The notes under the pieces were generated by a model. That model worked only from the letters and a program-made list of their open reading frames with translations. It did not search any database and had not been told where the DNA came from. From the NCBI GenBank assembly GCA_964007475.1, contig OZ023275.1:20439829-20503828 (forward strand): a stretch of 64,000 bases of DNA. The letters run 5' to 3'. The position numbers and the translations under genes were made by a program. Every line of letters starts with the position of its first letter. The first letter of the stretch is position 1. This DNA comes from Hybos culiciformis. Taxonomy: Eukaryota > Arthropoda > Insecta > Diptera > Hybotidae. Of this stretch, positions 12,501 to 24,327 are shown in pieces.

Positions 12501-14163
12501 TTGACGAAAAAATTAATATTATTTGCCTACGTGCCTATATACTTTTATTTTCATTATAAGGATTTAAATATAATTTCCATGTACAATTATATGTACATTA
12601 TATGCAGCTAAAAGCTTTTTATAGTATTCTTTCAAGTATATTTCTCATCCCTATAATTTATTCTTATTTTGTTTTTTTTTAATAAACTTTTTATAATTAA
12701 ACTTTGTTGCAACGAACAAGGAAATTTTCTCTTGAGTATATTCTTTTTCAAGATTTATAATATGAAAAATGGAAAACAGAACAATTATATTATTTTTGCT
12801 ATATATATATAGGTGCATTGCAATTGTATATATAGAAACTAAATATGTAAGCTTTTTTACACTATATGCGTATACCGCAAAAAGTCTGTAATTTCTTCTC
12901 TTTTCCGTCACTATTATTTTTATATTAAAAAAGAAGATTTAGAAATGCTACTACTCAGAAAATAAATTGGAAAAACTTGTAAACATATTTGTTTTAAAGG
13001 AATATAAATTTCGTCGAGAATTTTTGAGTCAATTGTGACGAAAAAGAAAGTGATTTCAAAGGGTTCCTTGCAGATATTTTGATTTTTCGCTGCCTTTATT
13101 AACTTTGAAAATTCATAATGATTTCCGTTTCATTAAGACATACTTTATAAATAGTCCACATATACTAATATTATAGTGTTGATAAAAACTAAAACTTTAA
13201 CGTAGCCATGGTTTACTTTGCAGTGCAAAACACATTTTAAGCAAGGTATATTATTATTTTTATAACAAAATCAGATTAATTGGAAGTGTTTACATTGTAA
13301 CTCATAAAATATTTTAGATAGATAATTAGCTTAATTATATTATGTGCATAAGGTAAACATATTGTATATTTTATATCTCAGTTTGAAATTCAAATTAGAC
13401 TGAAAATATTTTAATTAAGCTGGAAAGCTGCAAGATAAAATTTGCGACGAGAAAGATAATCATTTGAAAAGTATGTAAAGCAAAAACCAATTAATGTAAT
13501 TTAAAACCCTGTATGTTTTTGATTTTCATCATAAAAAAAAAAAAAACTAAAGCATAATTTATTTTAAATACTTAAATATTATATTATATGTGCATAGTTA
13601 TACGAATATTGTGAATGAAATCAGCACATAAAAATATAAAAATTGAATAAAAAAGTTCTATTAAGGTATACAAGAAGAAAATATATATATATCCATATAT
13701 ATTAAAAAGTGAACATAAACTTGCGTGCCAAAGTTTTTTATTTCTTTCACATTGTAAATATACGAAGAAAAAAATAAATTTATTGTACGACACAAGTTTA
13801 CAACGCAAATATTTTTTCAACATTTTAACTGATCATTTTTTAATGTTATATCTATGTTCCGCAAATAACAAAAAAAAAAGAGAGAGATTCCAAATTTTAT
13901 ATTGGCAATCCCAACTGAAGTTAATCTAGAATCCTACATACAAAATGTCAATAAATTTTCTTTTATTTTACTGACTGTCTCATTATGGCAATTATTGACA
14001 ACTCTTCATGTTCAATGAGCTTATTATGAAAATTTTTATTTATTTTATGTTAAGAAAAGATCAATAGAAATGAATTGATGATTTCTGGCGAAACAAATTA
14101 TTACAAAGTCACACTTAAGCAGGTGTGAATAAAGTTTTCAGAAACCTAGTTCAGTTCTAGGTT
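9581..14163. other. AT-rich non-genic stretch
   Basis: Long stretch of simple A/T sequence with TATATATA/TGTATGTA-type low complexity around 11140-11330. Only one small inverted repeat (12332-12374) stands out. No gene seen. Confidence 0.6.
12332..12374. repeat. Short GC-rich inverted repeat
   Basis: TCCGTCGGT at 12332-12340 faces ACCGACGGA at 12366-12374 across a 25-base T-rich loop, with partial pairing beyond the loop side of the arms. It could be a MITE relic or a small stem-loop. Confidence 0.5.
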
Positions 14164-14203
14164 ATTTTAGGTCCGTTACTTTTATTTTAGGTTCGTTACT
14201 TTA
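14164..14203. repeat. Two-copy 20-bp tandem repeat
   Basis: ATTTTAGGTCCGTTACTTTT is followed directly by ATTTTAGGTTCGTTACTTTA, with two mismatches. A partial related word (CTAGGTTATTTTAGG) precedes it. Confidence 0.8.
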
Positions 14204-15779
14204 AATATATTCTCAGAAATATGATCACATATTTATAAAAAAAATATAGCATCTCTTTATAATCCGATAGTCCGAATGACAATTGACAAAAAGAAAATCA
14301 GAGTTTATTAAATTAAAAAAAAAGTAAAAAAAAAAAAAAAATTTGTAAATTATATTTTTATTTTTAATTTAGAATATTTTAATTTTATTTAAAAAAAAAG
14401 CAAAAATTAAACCGCCTTTTATCGCTAAACAAGTTCAAACCTAGTTCTAATCCCAAGTTTAGATGTACAATAAAAGTAATATAAGCGATCAGCCAGACTT
14501 TAATTAAAAAAGATTTGAAAAAAATACTGGGCATACTTTAATAAATTAAAGAAAGCTTCAGCATACAAGCAAAATCATCAATTTTTCTACAAACTAATCA
14601 AATTTGTGTCCGGTTTCAATTCATTGAATATTTTTGATTATTTTTATCGAATTTTTTTTTATTATTTATTCTTGATATTCTCAAATTTTCTTTTATAGTA
14701 CAATTTTTCCCCAAAAATTTGTTTTGCTTTATATAATATTTATAATCTTCAAAAAGTTGAAAAAAAAAAATATATACAAAAATAACGATTGGAAATTTTT
14801 TCAAAAATTTTATGGCTTTCAAATATAGATAGATATTACTATATTATCAGTTTTGAACCAGACTAGTTTCAGTGATTAAGATGAATGATGATGTTTATTA
14901 CAAAAATAATGATGATTATAAAAATTTTAATTAAAAAACATGCAGTGTTTAAAAGTTCGTGAAACTGCTGATTTGTCTCAAAAAATATTCAATTGAATGT
15001 GTGTAAAAATAATGAAAAAGTTCACAAAAAAAAAATTAATGAAATTTTTGGCGAAAATTGAAGTAAATAGATTTCCTTTCTAATATATATAATAGTCTTA
15101 TACCCAGTTAAAACTCAATTCAGTTCCTATTTTATGTCAGCTTCTAGTATCAGATAGCACAGTATGTTTTATAAGAACATATCCACTGATAGAAGGATTG
15201 GTTATAATTATATGCGTAATTAAATCAACTTTCGATATTAAAAACAAGTTCTAACGAATATTAAAAAAAAAAAAAAACTGAGGTAATAAAACTAAAAGTA
15301 AAGAAAAAAAAAAATGTTGACTATGAAAAACAATTTTTATTTTATATTTTGACATAACAATAATGCAATTGATAATAAAGATTAAGATTTGCACTATCGT
15401 TTTTTTTTTGTTATCTAATTAAAATAAAATAATTTTTATTTTTTTTTTATTATCTACCGGATTTTTATGTAGAACTTATTTGAAAACATTTTAATTTTTT
15501 TGTATAAGTTTTCAGTTACTGCAATATTTTAACTTAGTGAGTTTTTTTTTTTTTTAATAAATCGATTCCAAATTCTTATCTTATCTTATATACCACGTAA
15601 TGTTTTGGTTGGATAATTTAAAAAGAAATTATTTACATTTATATTGTTACAATAAAAACCAAATCTTCGGAATGACAAAAGTGGATCGCGCTCAAGTAAA
15701 TGTTTGGACTCAAATCAAGACTTTTATTCAACCAGGCTAGGATACATCGATACTGTGACAATTGAATGAATTATAAAAA
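14204..15779. other. AT-rich non-genic stretch
   Basis: Poly(A)/poly(T) runs and TA-rich DNA; no gene or clear element seen. Confidence 0.6.
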
Positions 15780-15823
15780 TTTAAAATTAAATTAAATTAA
15801 ATTTAAATTAGATTAAATTATAA
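15780..15823. repeat. AAATT-type low-complexity repeat
   Basis: Degenerate tandem TTAAA/AAATT pentamers, bracketed on both sides by near-identical ATTATAAAAATTT-type words. Confidence 0.7.
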
Positions 15824-15946
15824 AAATTTTAAATCAAAATTTTGCAGATATTTTTCTAAATTATTTATTAAAATTTCATCGTGGTTGCGATGTTTTCTCA
15901 GCTCCAACATTACCATCAAATTTACTTTTATTACTACTCTCTTCGC

Positions 15947-15978
15947 AGTTCTTATCGTTTATCGCAGCGATAAGAACT
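15947..15978. repeat. Perfect 11-bp stem-loop
   Basis: AGTTCTTATCG (15947-15957) and CGATAAGAACT (15968-15978) are exact reverse complements around a 10-base loop. GTTGCGATG occurs on both sides (about 15893 and 16007). The same words (CTTATCGT, ATCGCAA) recur at 45735-45905, so this may be a relic of a shared element family. Confidence 0.55.
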
Positions 15979-16198
15979 ATGATAAATGTTCCGAACAATG
16001 AAAAGAGTTGCGATGGAAGTTAAAGTTAATTTTTTTGCTAGTATGATTGATAAATTGTTGAATTAATTTTTCAATTTTTATTTCTACTTTGTTATCTCAG
16101 GCTCTAACATGAAATCAAAAAAAAAAAAAAAATTATTTAAATAAAAAAAATAATTTGTGTACTTTTTTTAAAATAATTATTTTTTTTTTACTTTTTAG

Positions 16199-16364
16199 TC
16201 TTGTGTGTGTGAAATTTTGCAATCATGAGATTATGACAAATACAAATTGCAAATTTCATGTTTATTTCAGTTTCTATTCACCTGATCATATCCCAAATAG
16301 AAAATTGTTACACCTTCACGTTCCAATAACATCAATCTGTTTCATTGTTGTCGTCCAGCTCTGA
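16199..16364 (+). CDS. Candidate terminal coding exon, unknown product
   Basis: A long T-tract ending ACTTTTTAG gives a strong acceptor at 16198. The exon then carries one base plus 54 codons to TGA at 16362-16364. The peptide begins LVCVKFCNHEIMTNTNCKFH; it has several Cys and His residues and ends in a hydrophobic run. Codon use is mixed and there are no homopolymer runs after the acceptor, unlike neighbouring open frames. No upstream exon or AATAAA was tied to it. I do not recognise the family. It could be the last exon of a small protein gene, a transposon fragment, or chance. Confidence 0.35.
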
Positions 16365-16398
16365 GCTATGTTTATAAAGTTTCAAGAACACTCTTGAC

Positions 16399-16430
16399 AA
16401 CTTCCCGTAGAGCCAGCTCTACGGGAAGTT
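16399..16430. repeat. Perfect 15-bp hairpin, 2-base loop
   Basis: AACTTCCCGTAGAGC and GCTCTACGGGAAGTT are exact reverse complements separated by CA. It is the tightest GC-rich stem in the region and sits just inside the left copy of the 17-bp inverted repeat. It could be a subterminal hairpin of a transposon or a structured RNA element; the orientation of any transcript is unknown. Confidence 0.75.
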
Positions 16431-16443
16431 AGTTTAAGATAAT

Positions 16444-16767
16444 TTGCAAAATTTGTACCGAATAGACAAACAAACAAACAAAGAAACGTGCAAGCTGGCA
16501 AAACGTATTAAAATAGTGCTACTTAATGCTTTTATTAGTGCCTTAATCGCAGCTAACATACATAATCTTATCTTAACAAAAAACTGTCACGACTTTCATA
16601 GAATTAATATCGTTATTACCTTGGCTCAAATTCTGAACCCAATTTTAGCAAATAAATTAAATTGGTTACGGATAGAGCTCTGTAGATCTTTGATATTGAT
16701 CACACAATATTTGATATTGATCCACTTTAAATTTTATCAAATTAGCTTTCAAAATTTTAAAATTTAA
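16444..16767 (+). CDS. 107-codon open frame without ATG, unknown
   Basis: An unusually long open frame for this base composition, ending TAA at 16765-16767. It contains no Met codon at all, so it would have to be an exon or part of a decayed element. The protein is hydrophobic-helical and rich in Ile/Leu, with Cys, His, Asp and Trp also present, and is not driven by homopolymers. Similar lengths can occur by chance a few times per window. No family recognised. Confidence 0.2.
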   Translation: MQNLYRIDKQTNKETCKLAKRIKIVLLNAFISALIAANIHNLILTKNCHDFHRINIVITLAQILNPILANKLNWLRIELCRSLILITQYLILIHFKFYQISFQNFKI

Positions 16768-18768
16768 TCTGAAGGCAAATTTTCCAAATTATTTTAGAAT
16801 TATGCTGTATGCGATGATACCTTTTTTTATTTTTATGCTCTATAATTGAAAAGTTTGGAAGTTTATTTGCTTTAGAATCATATTTTTTTGCAAATTACAT
16901 TTTATTAAATACCAACGCACACTCATGAAAAATATTTTTGATTCCCCATTTTATATACTTCACATCTTATAAAATGCCAAATTTTAAAATATAATAAAAT
17001 ATAAAAAATAACACGAGTACATTTTTATTAATTCAGATCTTTCTCTTCCGTCTTTTTTGTTCTTTTTAGCTTCAACGTACAGCAACGCACATCTCTGTTA
17101 TATATAAATAAAAATATACATAAAATACGTATTTAGTGCGTTATCGCAAGTACTTTTTTTAACGCATTTTTCTATAAAAATTTAAGTATAACCTTGGCCC
17201 ATATTAACTTAAATTACTCTTATAGCAAATATAATATTTTATGTATGAAATTTTGGCAACATTGTTTAAAATACTCAATAAAATTTTGTAATAATTAATA
17301 GTTATTTTTATTTTTATCAAAATTTTCTTTTCATTTTTATGTTAATCTATAATTAAATAATTATAAAATAAAAGTGTACCGTATATTAAATTACTTTTAT
17401 CCTCATTATTGATTATTGATTAGAAAAAATCACTGCTGTGATCCATCGAATCTCTTAAACTTTATAGTATCTTCATCGTAATCGCCTATTGTTAGTTAAA
17501 GACAATTTAATATTCAGATAATACCAACGCAAAAAATGAAATTAGCAGATTTTATCGTTGATCAATACTTTTATTACAACCGTTGCTCTCCTATTTACAC
17601 TAGTGGCTACTACCGCAAATATTATAATTTATCGCAATTCCACTATAATCGTACTCTTACTTATTGAATATATATAAAGATTAATGTCTTTACTTAATAG
17701 TTTTTTTTTGATTGCCGACATGGGGTTTTCATGTAAATATTACAAATTTATTATTTTTTTACTGATAATTTTTATTAGAAGTTTCTTCATAAACATTATA
17801 TTTTATCAAACGATTTTTAAGTTTCTTTATGAACATTTTTATCAAACGTTTCAATTTTAAAAAATATAATCGTCGTCATCTCCGCCATCTATGCATAAGT
17901 TTTTTTTGCGTATTATTTTAAGTTTTATTGCATTTGGTTCCTCACTTTTTCCAATGATCGAGGTTTTGTCAATTAGCTCAGGTTTTATTATGTGAATTTA
18001 ATACATACGATATTAACAAAACAAAATTAAATTCATGTAAATAGTACCACTTACATTGCCTTGCTCACTGTCATAAAAGTTATTTAAATGCTTGATCGAA
18101 AAGTTAACCTTGAGCTATTCAAAAATGGCTGTTATAATCAAAAAAGTGTAGAATTTTATAGTCAGATTTATAAATTATCTGATCAGAGTCTTGCTAAAAC
18201 AAAACGATTTATTTAATTTATCGAACTAAACACTTATTAGGCCTGTTGTCAAGAGTGTTCTAATTTTTTTAAATTAATACTACCTATAGTTTTTTTTAGA
18301 AAATTTAAACATTGTGTAGAGCTCTTTTAAAAATTATAAGCTTAAAATTTATTTTTGATAATAGCATATGTATAAGTAGGTCATTATTCCATAAGAAATA
18401 TGCGTGAATATAAATATACACATAATGTGATTTTTAACGCTATTAGATCATAATATTTTTCAAATGGCGAAAAAGAAAAAACGCTAAAAATAGAATTAAT
18501 TTTTCGGCTAAAGAAGTTCGTTCAACACAATACTTATATAGGTATGGGAGAACATTTTAAACTTTCGATCATAATGAAATAATCACATGAATTAAACTAA
18601 GTACAAGAATAAAATAAAAATTATTATTTACACATTCATTTATTTTGTCTGGTGAAAGAATAAATTCAATTGATCAATTTCAAAAATTGAAATAAAAAAT
18701 TTAATGATAGTTCTTCTATCTTTTATGATATCACTAATCGTCATAATGTAAGATCACAATCTCTATAA
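16768..18768. other. AT-rich stretch, interior of a possible old element
   Basis: No gene seen. It holds the distal 17-bp inverted match at 18246-18262 and scattered ATCGCAA/CGTAATCGCC words. A CGTCGTCATCTCCGCC island lies near 17870. Confidence 0.5.
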
Positions 18769-18891
18769 ATACTTTATTGGAACAGATGCGTATTCACAGG
18801 AGGACCAGGTTCCGCTTCAAAAAGCTTCCAAAAGGAATTATATACGAGCTTCGGAAATTCGTTTTCAGTCCATATAATGTGGAATAGACGC
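18769..18891 (+). pseudogene. Decayed coding-like fragment with GGPGS motif
   Basis: This is a local GC-richer block. One frame is open for 41 codons and contains CVFTGGPGSASKSFQKELY, ending at TGA 18892-18894. Just downstream (about 18896-18950) a different frame continues coding-like, with LEYIQIVQKCASCVKR before TAA, which suggests a frameshift. GGPGS followed by Ser/Lys vaguely resembles the P-loop of adenylate-kinase-like proteins (usual GGPGSGK), but the invariant glycine-lysine pair is replaced by Ala-Ser-Lys, so a nucleotide-binding role is unproven. It is most simply a degenerate exon or retro-fragment. Confidence 0.28.
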
Positions 18892-21800
18892 TGAAAGATG
18901 TCTAGAATACATACAAATTGTGCAGAAGTGTGCTTCTTGCGTCAAGCGATAAGTTCATTAGAAATTGTTTATATATAGTATGAAAAGAATTCTGTCACAT
19001 ATTCATCATCAAAAACTTCAAAAAAAATATATCTTGCCCAAAATGTCTTGATTAATAAATAATAAGAAAAAAATATTTGATTTAACTAATTGCTATATTG
19101 CTTTGTTCTTATATGTAAATATTTGAAATTTATGCAAAATCTTAAATTTTTTATTTTTTTTATATTTATTAATGTGTGTTTTAAAAAACGTACATTATGT
19201 ACACAAAAAAATAAAAATAAAAAAATAAAAAACGCAAAAATTATCTCATTTTACGAAATTTTGCAAAAAAAAAAAAAATCCAGAAATATAAAATTCGCAA
19301 AAAAAAAATTTTTTTTTTTTTTGCTATACTGTCTGGTAAACCTCTTCCGACCACTAAATAATTTCAAGTGCTTATTTCTCTCAATTTTTTTGATTTTTTT
19401 TTTTTTAATTTTGTTACTAAATTTTATAGCCCGCTGATATGCCAAGAATAAAGCTTTTAATTTTTTTTTGTATATTTATTTAAACAAAACGATTGCGCGC
19501 GCGTCATGCTAAATGTATGTATTCGTCTTTATATACTTATATTTTAGATTTTTAATACCGCAGCGCAGATCTATATGTGTATAAAAATTAAAAAGCTAAG
19601 CTTTTATTAAGTTTTTTTTTTTTTTTTAATTTTTTATTAGTTCTTTTCCCCATGTTTTTGTTGTTGTTGGAATTTTTTTTTTTTTGTATTTTAAATGTAT
19701 CTAAAAATATACGTACTGGATGTAAGCTTTTATTGTTATGCATTTCGTACTTGACATTGACAATTGAATCAAAGAGCTTCTCAAGGCTAAATTATTAAAT
19801 ATATAAGTATATGAAAAAAACAAAAAAAGTAGGTATACGCGTTGCGAAAAAAAAAAACTTTGATTATTAATTATAGCAGTTATGTTGCAACCAATACATA
19901 TGCAGTTGCTGGTCAGAAAGTAGTAATACATGGCTTATTCAAGAAAATACTCGAACAATTTTTTTGTAAATAAATTTTTTTATAACAAATTATTAGTCGA
20001 TTATGTTTGAGAACTCGGAAAATATTAGCTTGAAAGCGGTTCGTGGAAGATTTTAGAAGATAGAATGTCTAATTATTTTTTTTATTTATATTATTTTATT
20101 TATATTCTTCTAACTCTCTGTCTAAAAATCAATTTAAACTTTAACTAGCTTGTACAATATTTAATTTTTTGAAGCTACAGATATATATAAAATAAAGATA
20201 TAATAAGATCAGTCATACAATTAGCCTAACAGTTTGGAATACAAGTGAAATAATATGAAATTCCGGAATTTGATTGACAGTACTCAAGTTAAAAGATATG
20301 TCTCTTTCTAATTATTACACTTTTTCGTTCTTCTTGTAAAGTTCAAATTAAAAAACTTTATTTGAATTTAATTAAGATATAAAAATCTAGGGACCAGACT
20401 TTAATACTGCTGTAAAAAATCTTATATTGCTGGGAAAGTTGTTTAAGATTTTTTTATTGCTTATTCAGGAAGTTGTTGTCTAAAAAATAATGAATTTTTC
20501 AATTATAGACGCGAACGCGACATAAGACAATAAAATCTATATATAAAAACTGTGATAAATTTTCCTCGGTTTTAGGAATGCAATAGTGGAGAGAAAAAGA
20601 GGGTTAAAAAAAATCCGTGATTAGCGAGCGAATGAGTAAAGAAAAATTTTTCTTAGTAATTTTAATGTTCAGTTTTCGGAAATGACAGATATAATCAGTA
20701 AGTTGGCAACTAACGCAAGAACGTACAATATAGTAGGCATCAAAACAAACAATTTCGTTTTTTGGTAACTATTTTGAATTATGTTATGGTTGGAAACATT
20801 GTAACATAAGAAAAGATATATAATATAACGATTTCTATAATCATAACAATATTTACAATATTGTACTAGATATAGCCTAAAATTTAAAAGCATATTAACT
20901 GGCCATTATTATTCTATTTTATTTTTAATACACTTTCGTTCAAATATTTTAGTTTTTTTTTAATTTTTTTTAAAGAGAATTAATTTAGCTATTTTATTTA
21001 TTTTTTTTATTTTTTTTATTTACGAGCAAAAATAATTTTTTGAATTTGAATAGGGCGGAGCGGAAATTTGAATTTAAAATCTATTATTTTGCCTAGTAAA
21101 GTAGTTAAAGGTACTTTCTCCAAGAAAATAAGAAAAATACATATATATATATAGATATATTATTGTCGATTTTTTCATGCATTTTTTGAATTTTTTTTTT
21201 CTATTTTCTTCTATACGAAAGTTTTATATTATTATGGCTGTGCTTTGCGTGAGAATTAACACAAAAAAAAAAATTTTTGTTTTTTTTTTTTTTTTGAAAG
21301 TAAAATATAATAATGGGTGTTTATCATAAAACTTGTAACAGAAAAAAAATATAAATATGAATTTTTAATAAAACGAAAAATTGTTTTCAATTTACGTGTA
21401 TACATAAGATAAGTTTCGTATATATGTGCATATATTTTTAATTATTTAATGAAATTAAAAGAATTGAATTCAAAAATATCAAATGAATTATGCATTTATT
21501 TTAAAAAATTAAAAAAAAAAGAAAACTGATCTAAAATTTTCCTGATATAGTAATCTATACCGTGAGATGACAGGTTTATAACTTTGTCAAGTTCAAAAAA
21601 TGTCGTTACCCAGAAGTACTTTGTTTTGAGAATTTGAAAATCTCTGTAGAGGTCCATAGATTATTGTCAAACAAATTCAGCAATATTTCTATACGGTAGT
21701 GTTCTGAAACTTGATTTTATTCTCAAAAAAAATATTTTTTTGACATAAATCCGCACAAACATGTCTCAAAAAATGTTTATTTCAAGCTAAACTAAGCCAA

Positions 21801-22097
21801 AATTATAGTTGAATTAGTTGAACCTGTTTGTTGGCCATCGGAGGGATTTACATAATACTCTCTACAGACTCTGACTTAATTGAGACTTTTGCAATAAGAC
21901 GTCTTAAGTTGATCTTAGTTCCGTCAAACAAAATAACATTTCTTAATCTGATAGAAAAACTCTTATAAATACATACTTAGTCCCTTTTTGTGATTTTTTT
22001 TTTAGATTTCTTGGTGCTAAAAAAAGTTCTTTACAAATTAAAATACTTTATTCTGATTTTCTGTCAAAATGTATTGCATTATAATCAGCGAACTGTT

Positions 22098-22152
22098 ATT
22101 GGTTGAGCGGCTCCACGATAGATCGTCGTCGCGTCGTCCCAACTATATATAG
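22098..22152 (+). promoter_or_regulatory. GC-rich island with CCAAT-like and TATA-like words
   Basis: ATTGG (inverted CCAAT) at about 22099 is followed about 45 bp later by TATATATA at about 22144, with a GC-rich GATCGTCGTCGCGTCGTC core between. The spacing resembles a core promoter, but no exon is visible downstream. TATATATA is common here, so this is only suggestive. Confidence 0.18.
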
Positions 22153-22561
22153 CTTATGTTTTATTAGAATATTATTTTATAATACTGACTTACTGCGAAT
22201 GAATTAACAAGCAGTTTTATGACAAAGAGACTCATTGGCATCGCGATAAACAATTTTTTTGATCAACATTAAATTTTATTGTGTGAATCTTTGAATTTTT
22301 TGCTCTTTGTATAAAACTCTCTGTTTCTACCATTGTAAATATAAATTTAGCAAGGATTTTTTTTATTTTATAACATGTAAATATAATATATTTTTTTGCA
22401 TGTATTTATGTTTTTTTTTTATGTTTATTTTATTTAGTACATAAATATATAATATTATATAGGTATTTATATATATATTTTTTTAAAATATAAGTTCAAC
22501 CCTTAATAAACAGTAAAACGGTACCGAACGGCGACAAGACAATATAAATAAAATATGTAGA

Positions 22562-22562
<1 letters not shown>

Positions 22563-22591
<29 letters not shown>
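22563..22591. repeat. ATT microsatellite
   Basis: About nine uninterrupted ATT units. Confidence 0.95.
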
Positions 22592-22592
<1 letters not shown>

Positions 22593-22740
22593 AGTACATA
22601 TAAATATAAATAGGGAAAAATATATTGTTGTTAGAATATGGCGTCGAATTACAAAAAATAAAATATAAACCATGACTTCTAATATTATTTGTATGAATTT
22701 TTTTTTTTGTTTTTTTTTTATATATTAAATTTCATAGTAG

Positions 22741-22767
22741 AATATTATTATTATTATTATTATTATA
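22741..22767. repeat. ATT microsatellite
   Basis: About eight uninterrupted ATT/TTA units. Confidence 0.9.
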
Positions 22768-23842
22768 ACACCCCATTTTGAGAACCATATTCTTTAAAAG
22801 AAATTAAAAATAAATAATGAAAACAATAAAATGGCTTCAAAAGGATTAGAAATCATAGAAAACAAAAAAGAAATTAAATTAGTTAAAAAATTATTTAACG
22901 TTTTTGTTTGTGTTAAAGAAAACTGATTTCCTTTCTTTTGTGATAAGAAGCCCCAGTTGGAATTTTTGTTTTATTATATATTTTGTATATTTGTGAGATT
23001 TGGCCCTACGTTTATTTGTGTTAATCATAAAATTTAAAATGTTTGATTTGGTCAGTTTTAAAAACGTTAATTATTATTTCATGTAATAGAGCTAAAACGT
23101 TTAATATATATCGGTTTATGTATCATACACATTTCATTAAAGTCTTTATATAATGATAATTAGTTCTAGAAAATCGTCATGCCCCATATTTTCCTCTCAT
23201 ATCTAAAGCACAGGATCCTTTTGTTTTTTTTTACAAATAATCCTACAATGACATAAAATGAATTGTTTGTCGTTAATTGCTTCTAATGTTCCAAATTTTG
23301 TCCAAATCACTCAATCACTTGCTCTATAAAGAAAGATATTTTTTCTTTTGATAGACAATTCTAAAAAAACGTTCGAATCCAGAACTCTTTCATATATCAC
23401 TAAAGCGCATTTATAAATGGGCAACACTAACAAATTTTATGTTATCAATATAGTGTTCTTATACTTTTGTATTTTAATTTTTCGAGTTCGCTTAAAATTA
23501 AGGAAAATTAATAGAAAAATAGTGCCAGTAATTTCATTCAAAGTGTGAAATTAGTTTGTAACCTCCAAAAGATTATAATCTTGATTCTGTATGAACTTAT
23601 CAGGAACGAATACATTAAAATTTAACATTAAAATGAAAGCTAGAAATTAACTAACAAACTATACTATAGCAACTATAATTCATCAAACTACTCTTTATAA
23701 ATAGGTAGGTACCTAGATACAAATATGTTTGCACTTTGACTAAAATATAAAATTACATGTCAAAAAATATACATAATTATTTTTTTTTTTTAACAAAATA
23801 GGAAAGTGAACTATTTATAAAGTCATCAGAGAAGGAATTGAA

Positions 23843-23938
23843 TCATTGATTTTGATAATGTTCGTATTGGATTTGATGAGTTAATTCGTCATGAGTTAGT
23901 TGGCGCGCACCCCAGAATTTTCTGATCTTCTCTCTGCT
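23843..23938 (-). CDS. Candidate terminal coding exon, unknown product
   Basis: On the minus strand the sequence TTTTCTTTAATTTTACTTTGCCCACAG is a good acceptor, with the exon starting at 23938. Phase-0 reading gives 31 codons and TGA at 23845-23843; the peptide begins SREKIRKFWGARQLTHDELT. The block is GC-richer than its surroundings and codon use is mixed. No AATAAA was found just downstream. The plus strand over the same bases is also open for about 24 codons, so strand is uncertain. The putative intron on the right would overlap the opposing exon candidate at 24328. Product not recognised. Confidence 0.32.
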   Translation of the reverse strand, partial: SREKIRKFWGARQLTHDELTHQIQYEHYQNQ

Positions 23939-24327
23939 CTGTGGGCAAAGTAAAATTAAAGAAAATAATAATTTTTTTTTTTTTAATTTTATTGACAATT
24001 TGGTAAATTATTTCTTCATGATTTTTGATATTATAGAAAAGAATGAACATAAAAAAATAAAATAAAAGATCCTATATAGGATTTTGTATAATTTTTTAAG
24101 CTGAATAATAAGAAAAAAATTTTTTTTATTTTTTTTTATGTTTTGAGAAAATAAATCTAATTTAAGACGGATTCATTAACTTCAATTGAGGAAAATATCA
24201 GAAAAGTTAATCTATGAAAATGCCTAAGAAAACGTGATCTTAATTTTTTATTTTTTTTATAAATATTTTTACTATATAGAATTTACAATAATTTTTTATT
24301 TTATTTTTTGTTTTTTTTTTTTTTCAG

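Larger units (their letters stand above)
16385..18262. mobile_element. Possible old DNA element bounded by a 17-bp inverted repeat
   Basis: AGAACACTCTTGACAAC at about 16385-16401 reappears as its exact reverse complement at about 18246-18262. The word is GC-rich for this DNA, so an exact 17-bp match is notable. No target duplication was found at either end. The interior holds the hairpin at 16399-16430 and the 107-codon open frame at 16444-16767. Confidence 0.25.
18895..23842. other. AT-rich non-genic stretch with a few complex islands
   Basis: The 115-codon open frame near 19090-19437 is built of A/T runs and is not a gene. 20500-20650 and 21540-21920 have more mixed composition but no supported exon. 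ATT microsatellites (22563-22591, 22741-22767) and a CCAAT/TATA-like island (22098-22152) are listed separately. Confidence 0.55.

Noticed and set aside
19090..19437. 115-codon plus-strand open frame
   Set aside because: Built of poly(A) and poly(T) tracts (Lys- and Phe-rich), with both strands open; no splice or start support.
20577..20626. Acceptor-like TTTTAG followed by two short open frames
   Set aside because: Frames are 13-16 codons, lysine-rich and contradictory.
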